From positions 1-7,435 of the forward strand of contig JAEWJV010000634.1 in the NCBI GenBank assembly GCA_023386395.1: 7,435 bases of DNA, given 5' to 3'. Positions 1 through 7,018 of the stretch are shown here, in pieces. The translations under genes and the position numbers were made by a program. The number at the start of each line of letters is the position of its first letter. The stretch's first letter is position 1. The notes beneath the pieces are model-generated. The model was not told where the DNA came from. It ran no database searches and saw only the letters and a program-made list of their open reading frames with translations. The DNA comes from Bacteroidota bacterium. Its GTDB lineage: Bacteria; Bacteroidota; Bacteroidia; Chitinophagales; Chitinophagaceae.

Positions 1-1242
1 GTTTTTATATTGTGCGGTGCTAAAAGTATCACAGGACACATAGGTATCTACAGAGGTGCCGGTACAGTTATTTGAAAACGCCTTGAAAGTATAAAATACC
101 GGCGATTTAAAGGTTCCGTTTTTAGTATCGTTTGACAAGAGAGAAGTAAGCATGGTAAAGTTGGCCATTTTTACCACATCTGCGTGACGGATAAAAGAAT
201 TCAGGCATTGTGCAATAGGCAACACTGCCATAAAGTTCCTGGCAAAGGCGCCCCACTCATCCACGGAAAGATGGATAGGATGTTTAAACCCGTTTTGTAC
301 GCTGGCAGTTGCAATTTGACCGGCCACTATTTTTATCTTTTCATCAAAATCCATCGCTCCATCGCCCATGTAAGCATAATAATTATCCGGAGAGCCGCCT
401 TCCCAATAACGGTGAATGGACAAATAATCTATTTTATCGCCAATGCCATTCAGCACTTTGCGGTTCCAGTCAACCCACTTTCCGGTTGGTTCATAATAAG
501 ATGATCCTGAACCTACGAGTTTTATAGAAGCATCCACTGCCTTCATAGCTTTGGCAGCTTCTCTTGCTGTTTCAACATAATCTTCTACATTCTTATGGCC
601 CAGCTCCCATGGCAGGCCGTCAACTTCATTACCTAAATCCCAAATCTTTACATTGTAAGGTGTAGCATGGCCATTTTTCGCCCGCAGGTCTGAGTAGTAA
701 GTGCCGCCTTTGTAGTTGCAGTATTCAACCCAGTAAGCCGCATCAAGAATAGAAGCGAGGCCAAGGTTAACCGCTACAACATTTTCACTGCCTATGGATT
801 TATTAAGCTTCATCCATTCATCGGTACCCACGTGATTATTATCTTTTCCTCCCCAGGCCAGATTAATGCGGGTTGGACGCTGATCCTTGGGGCCGATGCC
901 ATCCTTCCAGTCATAACCCATTAAAAAATTACCACCCGGCCAGCGCATATTGGTAATTTTTAATTCTTTCATGGCATTGATATAATCTTTTCGAAAACCA
1001 TCCTCATTCGCCTGCGGTGATGCGGGGTCATACAGCGTACCGTAAAGCGTGTTGAAATCGACAGAATCGGGCAAACCCATTCTTGCGCCATTAAAATGAA
1101 TGGGCTCCATAAATACGCCGTAAATATTGGGATCAATTTCTCCAATAGTTCTGTCAATATCAATTTTAATTACAGCGTTCTGCGCAAAAGCGGTTGAGCC
1201 AAGCGACAAAGCAAGCAGTAAAATAAAGATGTTCTTTTTCAT
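1..1242 (-). CDS. Secreted GH51 alpha-L-arabinofuranosidase, C-terminus cut by window edge
   Basis: An open frame of 414 codons runs from an ATG at 1242 to the left edge with no stop. It should release terminal alpha-L-arabinofuranosyl residues from arabinan, arabinoxylan or similar oligosaccharides by the retaining mechanism of family GH51. Residues 1-20 form a signal peptide (MKKN, a hydrophobic leucine-rich core, then AFA before QN), so the enzyme is probably periplasmic or exported. Recognisable GH51 blocks follow: IDPNIYGVFMEPI near 36-48, MRWPGGNF at 99-106, WDLGNEVDG around the expected acid/base Glu206, and LSVDEWGAF around the expected nucleophile Glu329. The 123-residue gap between the two glutamates fits the family barrel. 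The visible end (about 335-414) enters the C-terminal beta-sandwich region. I estimate about 100 residues are missing, judging from related Bacteroidota enzymes. It lies 130 bp after the SusD gene on the same strand, but a likely terminator sits between them. GH51 also contains endoglucanases, but the motifs favour arabinofuranosidase. Confidence 0.93.
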   Translation of the reverse strand, partial: MKKNIFILLLALSLGSTAFAQNAVIKIDIDRTIGEIDPNIYGVFMEPIHFNGARMGLPDSVDFNTLYGTLYDPASPQANEDGFRKDYINAMKELKITNMRWPGGNFLMGYDWKDGIGPKDQRPTRINLAWGGKDNNHVGTDEWMKLNKSIGSENVVAVNLGLASILDAAYWVEYCNYKGGTYYSDLRAKNGHATPYNVKIWDLGNEVDGLPWELGHKNVEDYVETAREAAKAMKAVDASIKLVGSGSSYYEPTGKWVDWNRKVLNGIGDKIDYLSIHRYWEGGSPDNYYAYMGDGAMDFDEKIKIVAGQIATASVQNGFKHPIHLSVDEWGAFARNFMAVLPIAQCLNSFIRHADVVKMANFTMLTSLLSNDTKNGTFKSPVFYTFKAFSNNCTGTSVDTYVSCDTFSTAQYKN

Positions 1243-1306
1243 ATAGAAGCTTTTGTGGTGCGTCAAAAAATAAACAGCCTGTGCCGGGTTTTGCCATCTG
1301 CAGGCG

Positions 1307-1348
1307 TTTTAAAAAAGGGGAAGAGTGTAAAAACACCCCTCCTTTTTC
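1307..1348 (-). terminator. Probable intrinsic terminator or attenuator after the SusD gene
   Basis: On the minus strand the arms at 1344-1333 and 1328-1317 fold around a four-base loop (1332-1329). The ten inner pairs (to 1319/1342) are continuous if two G-U pairs are allowed; two outer C-A mismatches follow, then a short A-U extension. The hairpin is followed on the minus strand by six T residues (1316-1311). The G-U pairs become A-C mismatches on the plus strand, so the structure favours minus-strand RNA. It starts about 29 bases after the SusD stop codon and ends about 70 bases before the GH51 start. It could end the SusC-SusD transcript or lower expression of the downstream hydrolase by partial read-through. 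I see no convincing TAnnTTTG promoter between it and the GH51 start. Confidence 0.6.
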
Positions 1349-1372
1349 TGTATCTCGATTGCTAAAAAAGCC

Positions 1373-3328
1373 TTATTCATACCCTGGATTTTGGTAAGCA
1401 TCTTTTTCTGCATCCGTCATTTCCATGGCATCAAGCTGCCCCTGCGGAATCGGGCGCAGGTAATGATATGGTTCAATAGTGCGTGTTACAGTTTGTGGTG
1501 TATGATCGCTGATATTAACCCCGCCTATCCGGTAAGCAGAAGAAAGTTCCGCCCATTTTTGAGTGCGTACCAGGTCGTACCAGCGATACCCTTCACCATA
1601 ATATTCACGGGAACGTTCTGCAAGAATATAGTTTATATCTATTGTGGCGGGTGTAGCGGCTACCATTTCAGCGCTGTGATCTTCCACTTTTGCTTCATTT
1701 TCTCCATTGTCAAATTTCCATTTGCCGGCACGGGCACGAATAACATTTATCAAATCCCTTGCACTTTTACCGGCTGTTGTTGCTGCGCCTTTTACAGCAG
1801 CTTCAGCAGCTATAAAATATAATTCAGAGAATTTGGCAATATTGAAAGGACGGGTAGTGCCGGCATTAGGCTGGCCAACGCCGCCGTTATTATCCGTACG
1901 ATATGTACCTAATTTCCAGAGGCCCGGATATCTTAACCTGCTTATCCCTTCAGGAGAAATAACAAAATCTGCCCTGCCAGGCAATGCACCCGCACCCACA
2001 TTGTTTTTAGTGGCCCAGTCGTCATAATTAATTGGTGTGGATGGTTCACCATCCAGGAAGGTGATGATGGCATCACCAGGTGAAACAGGAAGATTATTGG
2101 CATTATAATAAACAGGTGTGGCATCGCCGGCTAAATTCCAGTTGGCACGGTAAGAAGTAACAAAAGTGCCATCGTAACGGGAATCATTTGTTTTGTCGGC
2201 AAAAGTGTTTTCAATTACACCAATGGTTGGCGCCATACGTGTCCACGGGCGGCCTAAATCCTGTGTGGCCGCACGCACAACAGAGCTGGCAGTATTGCTC
2301 CAGGATGCATCTGTACCGCTATGGATAAGCGTATAGTTCCAGGTAAGCATCCATACGGCAAAATTATCCGGTGCACCACCGCTGCCATAAGTAAGGCTGC
2401 CGCCATTATATTGTTCGCTTGTTTCTGTGTGATCGGCGTATAAAACGATCTCGCTGTTACGGTCGTTTGACCCCAGGTTCAAATCGTAATACGTTGGCTG
2501 TAAACTGAAAGGCCCCGGGTTTTGAATACCTGCTGTTGCCACATCGTAAGCCTGTTGAAAATACCAGTGTGCATCATGGCCATCGGGATCCGTTCTTGCT
2601 GTTTCAGGATAAGTAGGAATATTGTTTGGATTTTCCAGCCACCAGGCATAAGTAAGGTAGGCTTTGGAAAGATAAAGCCGCGCTGCAGTTTTTGTTACAC
2701 CGCCTGTTACCCGGCCTGCATCAGGGAGATCATTTACTGCCTGCAGTAAATCTGGAAAGATGGCTTTTGTATATACTTCCGGCACCGTGTTGCGGGTAGA
2801 AAACCTTACCGGGTTGGTGTTGAATGTAAGCTCGCCGGCACCCAAATCCAAAGGCACGCCACCATAGGTTTGCACAAGCAGGAAATAATCGAAAGCCCTG
2901 AAAAACCTGGCTTCTGCAATTAATGCATCGGAAAGGCCAACGGCTGAAGCGTTTTCTATAATACCGCTTGCCGTATTTATGTCGGAAAAAGATTCTCCCC
3001 AGGGAATGCTGGTGGGAAAGCTGGTGGAAGTAACCTGGCCCACACCAGACATATCCATGTCTTTAAAATTACCATCGGCACTTTGCGCATAGGTTACTTC
3101 ATCTGTACCGGTTAAGCAGGCATTATAATAGTAAGCCTGGCCATAGATATTTCTAAGGTGCGCATATAACGAGGTAATACCTCCCTGAACACCTTTTTCT
3201 GTTGAAAAATATTCAGGCGTAAAAGAACTCCGTGGCTGTTCGTCCAGGATTTTAGAACATCCTGATGAAAGCAATATGGCGGATGTCAGCGCTGATCCTA
3301 TTAAAGATTTTATATGTGTACGTTTCAT
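1373..3328 (-). CDS. SusD/RagB-family surface glycan-binding lipoprotein
   Basis: This complete 651-residue protein is the SusD-type partner that sits on the SusC transporter at the cell surface and captures oligosaccharides. The N-terminus is a lipoprotein signal: charged MKRTHIK, a hydrophobic stretch, then LLSSGC with the lipidated Cys at 24. CSKILDEQP follows it, the usual SusD opening. Family blocks appear in order: EARFFRAFDYFLLVQTYGG at 139-157 in the SusD-like N-terminal helical part, KFSELYFIAAEAAVKG at 499-514, ILAERSREYYGEGYRWYDL at 568-586, LRPIPQGQLD at 624-633 and the terminal QNPGYE. The last four lie in the SusD/RagB C-terminal domain. The ATG at 3328 is chosen because it gives a proper lipoprotein signal. 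The start lies 12 bp after the transporter stop, so the two genes are almost certainly co-transcribed. At 651 residues it is somewhat longer than Bacteroides SusD (about 550). Ligand specificity cannot be read from the sequence; arabino-oligosaccharides are suggested only by the adjacent GH51 gene. Confidence 0.96.
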   Translation of the reverse strand: MKRTHIKSLIGSALTSAILLSSGCSKILDEQPRSSFTPEYFSTEKGVQGGITSLYAHLRNIYGQAYYYNACLTGTDEVTYAQSADGNFKDMDMSGVGQVTSTSFPTSIPWGESFSDINTASGIIENASAVGLSDALIAEARFFRAFDYFLLVQTYGGVPLDLGAGELTFNTNPVRFSTRNTVPEVYTKAIFPDLLQAVNDLPDAGRVTGGVTKTAARLYLSKAYLTYAWWLENPNNIPTYPETARTDPDGHDAHWYFQQAYDVATAGIQNPGPFSLQPTYYDLNLGSNDRNSEIVLYADHTETSEQYNGGSLTYGSGGAPDNFAVWMLTWNYTLIHSGTDASWSNTASSVVRAATQDLGRPWTRMAPTIGVIENTFADKTNDSRYDGTFVTSYRANWNLAGDATPVYYNANNLPVSPGDAIITFLDGEPSTPINYDDWATKNNVGAGALPGRADFVISPEGISRLRYPGLWKLGTYRTDNNGGVGQPNAGTTRPFNIAKFSELYFIAAEAAVKGAATTAGKSARDLINVIRARAGKWKFDNGENEAKVEDHSAEMVAATPATIDINYILAERSREYYGEGYRWYDLVRTQKWAELSSAYRIGGVNISDHTPQTVTRTIEPYHYLRPIPQGQLDAMEMTDAEKDAYQNPGYE

Positions 3329-3340
3329 GTTGTAATGATT

Positions 3341-3898
3341 TTAAAATGACAGGTTAACACCGAGAATGTAATTGCGTGTTGATGGCGTATTGGTACCAAT
3401 CGTAAGTATGCGCCTCATATTATAAGAAAGCGGAACTGCCGCATTTTCGTTGCCGTAAGAGTTTGTTTCAGGGTCCATACCAGATTCTTTATAGTACGGA
3501 GAGAACATTACAAACGGGTTTTGAACGGTGAAGTAAGCCCTCAATTTTAAGTCTTTACTTTTAATCACGCTCCTGCTGAAATCATAGCCAAGCGATATGG
3601 TACGGATTTTCAGGAATGATGCATCGAAATAACCAAGTGTACTTCCGTATTTCGGGTTATCGCCGCTTAAAGGCCCTGCGGGGTTTGGATATTTGGCATC
3701 TGTATTTTCAGGTGTCCAGAAATCAACTTTTACGTTATTGTTCCTTGAAGTTAAATTGTTAAGATAACCGCCTGAACCATACAGGGAGCTTAAAAGAATT
3801 CCACCGTGCTGGTAAATGCCCACGATATTTAAATCAAACCCTTTATAAGCCAGCCTTGTATTAAAGCCGCCCAAAAATTTAGGGTCAACATCCATCAC
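3341..3898 (-). CDS. C-terminal fragment of frameshifted SusC/RagA-family TonB-dependent transporter
   Basis: This 185-codon frame encodes the last part of the outer-membrane beta-barrel of the transporter whose N-terminal 852 codons lie directly upstream in another frame. Typical SusC C-terminal text is visible: DVDPKFLGGFNTRLAYKGFDL, WTPENTDAKYPNP, SGDNPKYGSTLGYFDASFLK, IRTISLGYDF, and a final strand YILGVNLSF ending in Phe, the usual barrel-assembly signal. The only in-frame starts are a GTG at 3898 and an ATG at 3895. Neither gives a signal peptide, so the fragment alone could not reach the outer membrane. Sense reading continues upstream of the GTG as Asp-Asp-Arg-Leu (from 3910), which joins well to the Ala-Ile-Gly-Ala end of the upstream frame. 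I therefore read it as part of one broken gene, not an independent gene. Its four-base overlap with the upstream stop resembles a coupled start but is probably accidental. Confidence 0.85.
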   Translation of the reverse strand: MMDVDPKFLGGFNTRLAYKGFDLNIVGIYQHGGILLSSLYGSGGYLNNLTSRNNNVKVDFWTPENTDAKYPNPAGPLSGDNPKYGSTLGYFDASFLKIRTISLGYDFSRSVIKSKDLKLRAYFTVQNPFVMFSPYYKESGMDPETNSYGNENAAVPLSYNMRRILTIGTNTPSTRNYILGVNLSF

Positions 3899-6453
3899 CA
3901 GCCTGTCATCGCGCCAATTGCCCTCGCCGGCGTGCCATCTTCATTATAATCGCCTGTGTACAATACTTTAATCATACCAACAGCACCACCGGGCTCCAGT
4001 ACATCGAGGTAAGGGTCTTTTTCCTGCCATAAACCCAATTTCTTATAATCAAAAATTGCATTGATGTTATGGCCAACAAACCAACCGTTTCCTTCATCTT
4101 TGGTGGCAGCGGAAGCAAGTGCCACCAGTTTATTACGGTTAGCATAAATGTTGAAACCGGCATCCCAGGTTAAGCCATCGCGGCCACCATCGAGTATGGT
4201 GCCATTAACCGTAAATTCAATACCCTTATTTTGGGTGCGGCCTACATTTGCTGTGTAGCTGCTAACACCGGATGTAGAAGGCAACCCAACACCAAGCAAC
4301 AGATCTTTTGTATTTGTAGTATAGTATTCCACCGTACCGGACAAACGGTTTTTGAAAAGCGAAAAATCAATACCATAATTCCAGGTCTCAGAGTATTCCC
4401 AGCCAAGGCTCGGATTAGGAAGCTGGGTTACATAATAGCCTGTAGCATAAGTATCATTGCCAAAATTATAAGGCCTTGTGCTTAATGAACCAAGTGTTGC
4501 ATAAGGAGCAATTGACTGGTTAGAAGTCTGGCCATAACCAGCGCGCAGTTTCAATGCATTTAACCAGGTTACATTACTCATGAACGATTCATTGGTTACA
4601 TTCCAGCCCACAGATACGGCAGGGTAAGTATGCCACTGATGGCCTTTTGCCAACCTTGATGAGGCATCTGAACGTAAGGTTGCGGAAATCATATAACGGT
4701 TATCATAAGCATACATCACACGGCCCATCCACGACATCAGGCCCCATAAATTATAACTCTGGCCATTTGGGTCAACCGTAATTTCACCATCGGCGCGGCC
4801 AAGGTTATAAAACTGGAATTCCTGGCTTTGAATATCTTTTGCCGACATAGAAGAGGAATTATATTTCTGTTGCTCTGCAGAATATAAAGCCGTAATACTT
4901 ACATTATGTTTTTGGGCGAAAGTTTTATCGTAAGAGAGAATATTTTCAATCGTCCAGTGATACGTTTGCGAATTGCTGATACCTGCAGTTGATTCAGTTG
5001 CCGGGTTAGAATTATTTACACCTTCCCCTGTATAATTTCCATTATTACCCTGAATAAAGTCCAAACCAAGGTTTACCCTGTATTTTAAACCATCAACCCA
5101 GAGAATTTTCACTTCTCCATATACAGAGTTGTAGGTTGCAAAATTTCTTGTTTCATTTATCCATAATCCATTATCGCTTAAACTATCAACCACACCTTTT
5201 GTTAATACATACCCATCACCCAACGATTGGTGCACTACCCTTTTTAAAGAGCCATCAGCATTATATGGATCTGCAATAGGCGATGCGGACAATGTACCGA
5301 ACGTGCCCAACTGGTTGCCTTCGCTGATTTTATAATTATTATTAGTAGTAAACCCAACCCGGAAATATTTTCCTATTTGCTGATCGATTGAAGTGCGCAA
5401 TGAATACCGGGTGTATTGCTGCGTAGGAATAAGACTCTGATTTTGATAATATCCGAAGCCAACATTATAGCTTCCGGTTTCACTGCCGCCGGAAACGCTT
5501 ACATCATGGCTGTTTACGGTTCCGGTTCTGTAAAATAGGTCCTGCCAATCTGTATTAACATCATCTTTTTCATCAGCGCCGTTTGTATATATACCGGCAG
5601 CTTTACGCAGCGCCACAAATTCAGGCCCATTCATCATAGGGTATCTTGCAAACAAAGTTTGATCGCCATAATAAGCATTATAAGCAACCCTTGCTTTTCC
5701 TCCCCTCTGCCCTTTATTGGTTGTAATTAAAATAACACCATTAGCGCCGCGGGAACCATAAATGGCGGTGGCCGATGCATCTTTCAATACATCAATACTC
5801 TTTATATCATCGGGGTTTAAATCGCCTATAGAACCAGGGAATGGAATTCCATCCAGCACTATCAGCGGGTTGTTATCTGCAGTAAGGGAGCGTGTGCCAC
5901 GAATGCGTATTTGCATGGTAGCGCCCGGCCTTGTTGAAGTTTGCGACATTTGCACGCCGGCCAAACGGCCCTGTAAAGCCTGCGAAACGTTGGCTGCAGG
6001 TATTTCCCGCATCTTATCCCCGCCGATAGAAGCAACGGAACCGGTAACAGCTTCTTTTCTTTGCGTACCATAACCAATTACTACCACTTCCTGCATATTG
6101 GTTGTACCGGAAGAAAGCGTAATTGTAATGTCAGTTTGGTTATTTACAGGTATTTCCTGGTCAAGGTATCCAACTGAAGACACCACAAGGGTTGCATTAC
6201 CGGGAACGTTTAACTGAAAATTTCCGTTTTCGTCCGCTGCGGTGCCGGTTGTTTTACCTTTAACCATTATCGAAGCGTTGGATACCGGCTCGCCTGTTTC
6301 ATTAATTACGCGACCCTTCACCTGGGTGTTTTGGGCCTGAACAGTCAGAAAGAATAAATTGAAGATGGCTAACATAGTAACTGTCAGAAACATCTTCATC
6401 CGCAGTTTGAAATGGGTATTTACCATTTTTCGCGGAATAATTAAAGCTTGCAT
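3895..6453 (-). CDS. SusC/RagA-family TonB-dependent transporter, main (N-terminal) part, frameshifted
   Basis: This 852-codon frame holds most of an outer-membrane active transporter that imports SusD-bound oligosaccharides using TonB-ExbBD energy. The order is: signal peptide ending VQA/QN at 40/41; a carboxypeptidase-regulatory-like domain at about 45-115 (VKGRVINETGEPVSNASI onward); a linker with QEVVVIGYGTQRK; a plug domain at about 130-245 ending in the SusC signature DVLKDASATAIYGSRGANG; then the beta-barrel. No STN domain precedes it, so no direct sigma-factor signalling is expected. The frame stops at 3895 after GTPARAIGAMTGW. The last four residues and the stop arise from a frame change at about 3908-3915. 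Joining Ala848 to the downstream Asp-Asp-Arg frame gives about 1037 residues, normal for SusC. ATGs at 6453, 6426 and 6399 all leave a usable signal peptide; the longest is given here. The gene is either a recent pseudogene or carries a sequencing error. Confidence 0.93.
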   Translation of the reverse strand: MQALIIPRKMVNTHFKLRMKMFLTVTMLAIFNLFFLTVQAQNTQVKGRVINETGEPVSNASIMVKGKTTGTAADENGNFQLNVPGNATLVVSSVGYLDQEIPVNNQTDITITLSSGTTNMQEVVVIGYGTQRKEAVTGSVASIGGDKMREIPAANVSQALQGRLAGVQMSQTSTRPGATMQIRIRGTRSLTADNNPLIVLDGIPFPGSIGDLNPDDIKSIDVLKDASATAIYGSRGANGVILITTNKGQRGGKARVAYNAYYGDQTLFARYPMMNGPEFVALRKAAGIYTNGADEKDDVNTDWQDLFYRTGTVNSHDVSVSGGSETGSYNVGFGYYQNQSLIPTQQYTRYSLRTSIDQQIGKYFRVGFTTNNNYKISEGNQLGTFGTLSASPIADPYNADGSLKRVVHQSLGDGYVLTKGVVDSLSDNGLWINETRNFATYNSVYGEVKILWVDGLKYRVNLGLDFIQGNNGNYTGEGVNNSNPATESTAGISNSQTYHWTIENILSYDKTFAQKHNVSITALYSAEQQKYNSSSMSAKDIQSQEFQFYNLGRADGEITVDPNGQSYNLWGLMSWMGRVMYAYDNRYMISATLRSDASSRLAKGHQWHTYPAVSVGWNVTNESFMSNVTWLNALKLRAGYGQTSNQSIAPYATLGSLSTRPYNFGNDTYATGYYVTQLPNPSLGWEYSETWNYGIDFSLFKNRLSGTVEYYTTNTKDLLLGVGLPSTSGVSSYTANVGRTQNKGIEFTVNGTILDGGRDGLTWDAGFNIYANRNKLVALASAATKDEGNGWFVGHNINAIFDYKKLGLWQEKDPYLDVLEPGGAVGMIKVLYTGDYNEDGTPARAIGAMTGW
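3908..3915 (-). other. Frameshift junction in the SusC-type gene
   Basis: The upstream frame reads Ala-Ile-Gly-Ala through GCG at 3912-3910. The downstream frame reads Asp-Asp-Arg-Leu from GAT at 3910-3908. Adding one base inside the GCN codon, or removing two bases, restores the run IGADDRLVMDVDPKF, which looks like ordinary SusC. The upper limit of the junction is set by a stop in the downstream frame at 3943-3941, and the lower limit by the upstream stop at 3897-3895. The local sequence has no long homopolymer, only a short GC alternation. The break lies in an acidic loop (DYNEDG... then DDR) that in SusC proteins often resembles a calcium-binding loop. Confidence 0.85.
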
Positions 6454-6643
6454 AGATGTTTGGTTTTAGAATTTATAAGCAAATCGAATAATTTAATAAG
6501 CGGCAGGCATAAGCAATGATTTATTGAAATTCAGGCGCATCCATCAGAATAACATGATTGAAAAAGTGCAACCGAAATATTAAAGTAACAGACTATATAA
6601 TACTATACCCATCGTAAAAATTTCTGTCTGCATTCCTAAACTT

Positions 6644-6674
6644 CAAATAAAAGGGGGAATCTCCAAACAAACAA
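6644..6674 (-). promoter_or_regulatory. Weak Bacteroidota-type promoter candidate for the SusC-SusD genes
   Basis: On the minus strand TTG at 6674-6672 is followed after 20 bases by TTTATTTG at 6651-6644. The latter differs by one base from the Bacteroidota -7 element TAnnTTTG, and the spacing fits the -33/-7 layout. Transcription would start near 6637 and leave a leader of about 185 bases before the ATG at 6453. The match is imperfect and AT-rich DNA gives such matches by chance. Confidence 0.25.
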
Positions 6675-6694
6675 TCGCATTCATAAATTATAAT

Positions 6695-6711
6695 TGATTG
6701 ACAAACAATCA
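6695..6711. promoter_or_regulatory. Small dyad TGATTG-N5-CAATCA, possible operator
   Basis: Two perfect six-base arms (6695-6700 and 6706-6711) flank a five-base spacer. The right arm is part of a ten-base direct repeat whose other copy ends at 6676. The dyad lies just upstream of the promoter candidate at 6644-6674, where a regulator could bind. No known protein is assigned. Confidence 0.25.
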
Positions 6712-6746
6712 TGGCATATTCCCTTGCCTCTCCTTTTCAGCAAATA

Positions 6747-6765
6747 AATTGTCATTAAGACAATT
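6747..6765. promoter_or_regulatory. Dyad AATTGTC-N5-GACAATT, possible operator
   Basis: Two perfect seven-base arms (6747-6753 and 6759-6765) flank a five-base spacer, making a 19-base symmetric site. This is the most perfect dyad I found in the spacer. It is AT-rich and not followed by a T-tract, so a protein-binding site is more likely than a terminator. The regulator is unknown. Confidence 0.35.
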
Positions 6766-6771
6766 ATCCTG

Positions 6772-6803
6772 CTAAAGTAAAAGAAGTTTCTTAAAAAATG
6801 CAA
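6772..6803 (-). promoter_or_regulatory. Alternative weak promoter candidate overlapping the LacI-type site
   Basis: On the minus strand TTG at 6803-6801, inside the LacI-type palindrome, is followed after 21 bases by TACTTTAG at 6779-6772, one mismatch from TAnnTTTG. If real, a bound LacI-type protein would cover the -33 element. The leader would be about 310 bases long. The evidence is only one near-match and a plausible spacing. Confidence 0.18.
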
Positions 6804-6812
6804 CCGATTACA
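6799..6812. promoter_or_regulatory. LacI/CcpA-family operator-like palindrome
   Basis: The sequence TGCAACCGATTACA fits the general LacI-family operator pattern TGnAAnCGnTTnCA at every fixed position and, with its flanking A, also the CcpA cre pattern WTGNAANCGNWNNCW. Ten of fourteen positions are symmetric, including the central CG. It lies about 346 bp upstream of the SusC-type start. A copy of the left half, TGCAACCGA, occurs at 6567-6575, nearer the gene. A sugar-responsive LacI-type repressor would suit an arabinoside locus without sigma/anti-sigma genes, but no such regulator gene is in the window. Confidence 0.4.
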
Positions 6813-7001
6813 AAAAAAATTCTTCTTCTTTAGGAAATACGGACACTGCACATGGCTTTTTCGTTAAAAGCAGCACATTTAAAGAATGTTCCGTAAAAAG
6901 CGGAATGTGAAGCTGATTTTTTAATGGGTGTGCAGCGCATATGCTTGCGTATCAATTGCATATCACCGACGTTTAGCGTTGTATTATAAACATGCTTTGT
7001 A

Positions 7002-7018
7002 TTAAAACAGCCGCTGTT
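7002..7018 (-). terminator. Weak possible terminator for the HAD gene
   Basis: On the minus strand the perfect short dyad AACAGC-G-GCTGTT (7018-7006) can form a five-pair stem with a three-base loop. It ends in TTTTAA (7007-7002). It starts 32 bases after the HAD stop codon. The stem is short and the U-tract only four bases, so termination here is uncertain. Confidence 0.3.

Noticed and set aside
184..527. Plus-strand open frames opposite the GH51 gene
   Set aside because: They lie inside a strongly supported minus-strand enzyme gene, lack recognisable domains, and are explained as antisense shadows.
1391..2749. Plus-strand open frames of up to 143 codons opposite the SusD gene
   Set aside because: The minus-strand SusD frame has family motifs along its whole length. 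The plus-strand products are cysteine- and phenylalanine-rich low-complexity shadows.
3908..3915. Programmed -1 ribosomal frameshift making full-length SusC
   Set aside because: A one-base backward slip after the GCG codon would give the right protein, but there is no slippery heptamer and I see no obvious stimulatory structure. Programmed shifts are not known to me for this family. A mutation or sequence error is simpler.
5762..6077. Open frames on both strands overlapping the SusC plug region
   Set aside because: The main frame there contains the conserved plug and SusC signature, so the others are shadows.
6886..6908. Hairpin ATGTTCCG / CGGAATGT read as a plus-strand terminator
   Set aside because: It pairs best on the plus strand, but no plus-strand gene precedes it and the next T-run starts several bases after the stem. 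It is not a credible terminator for either neighbour.
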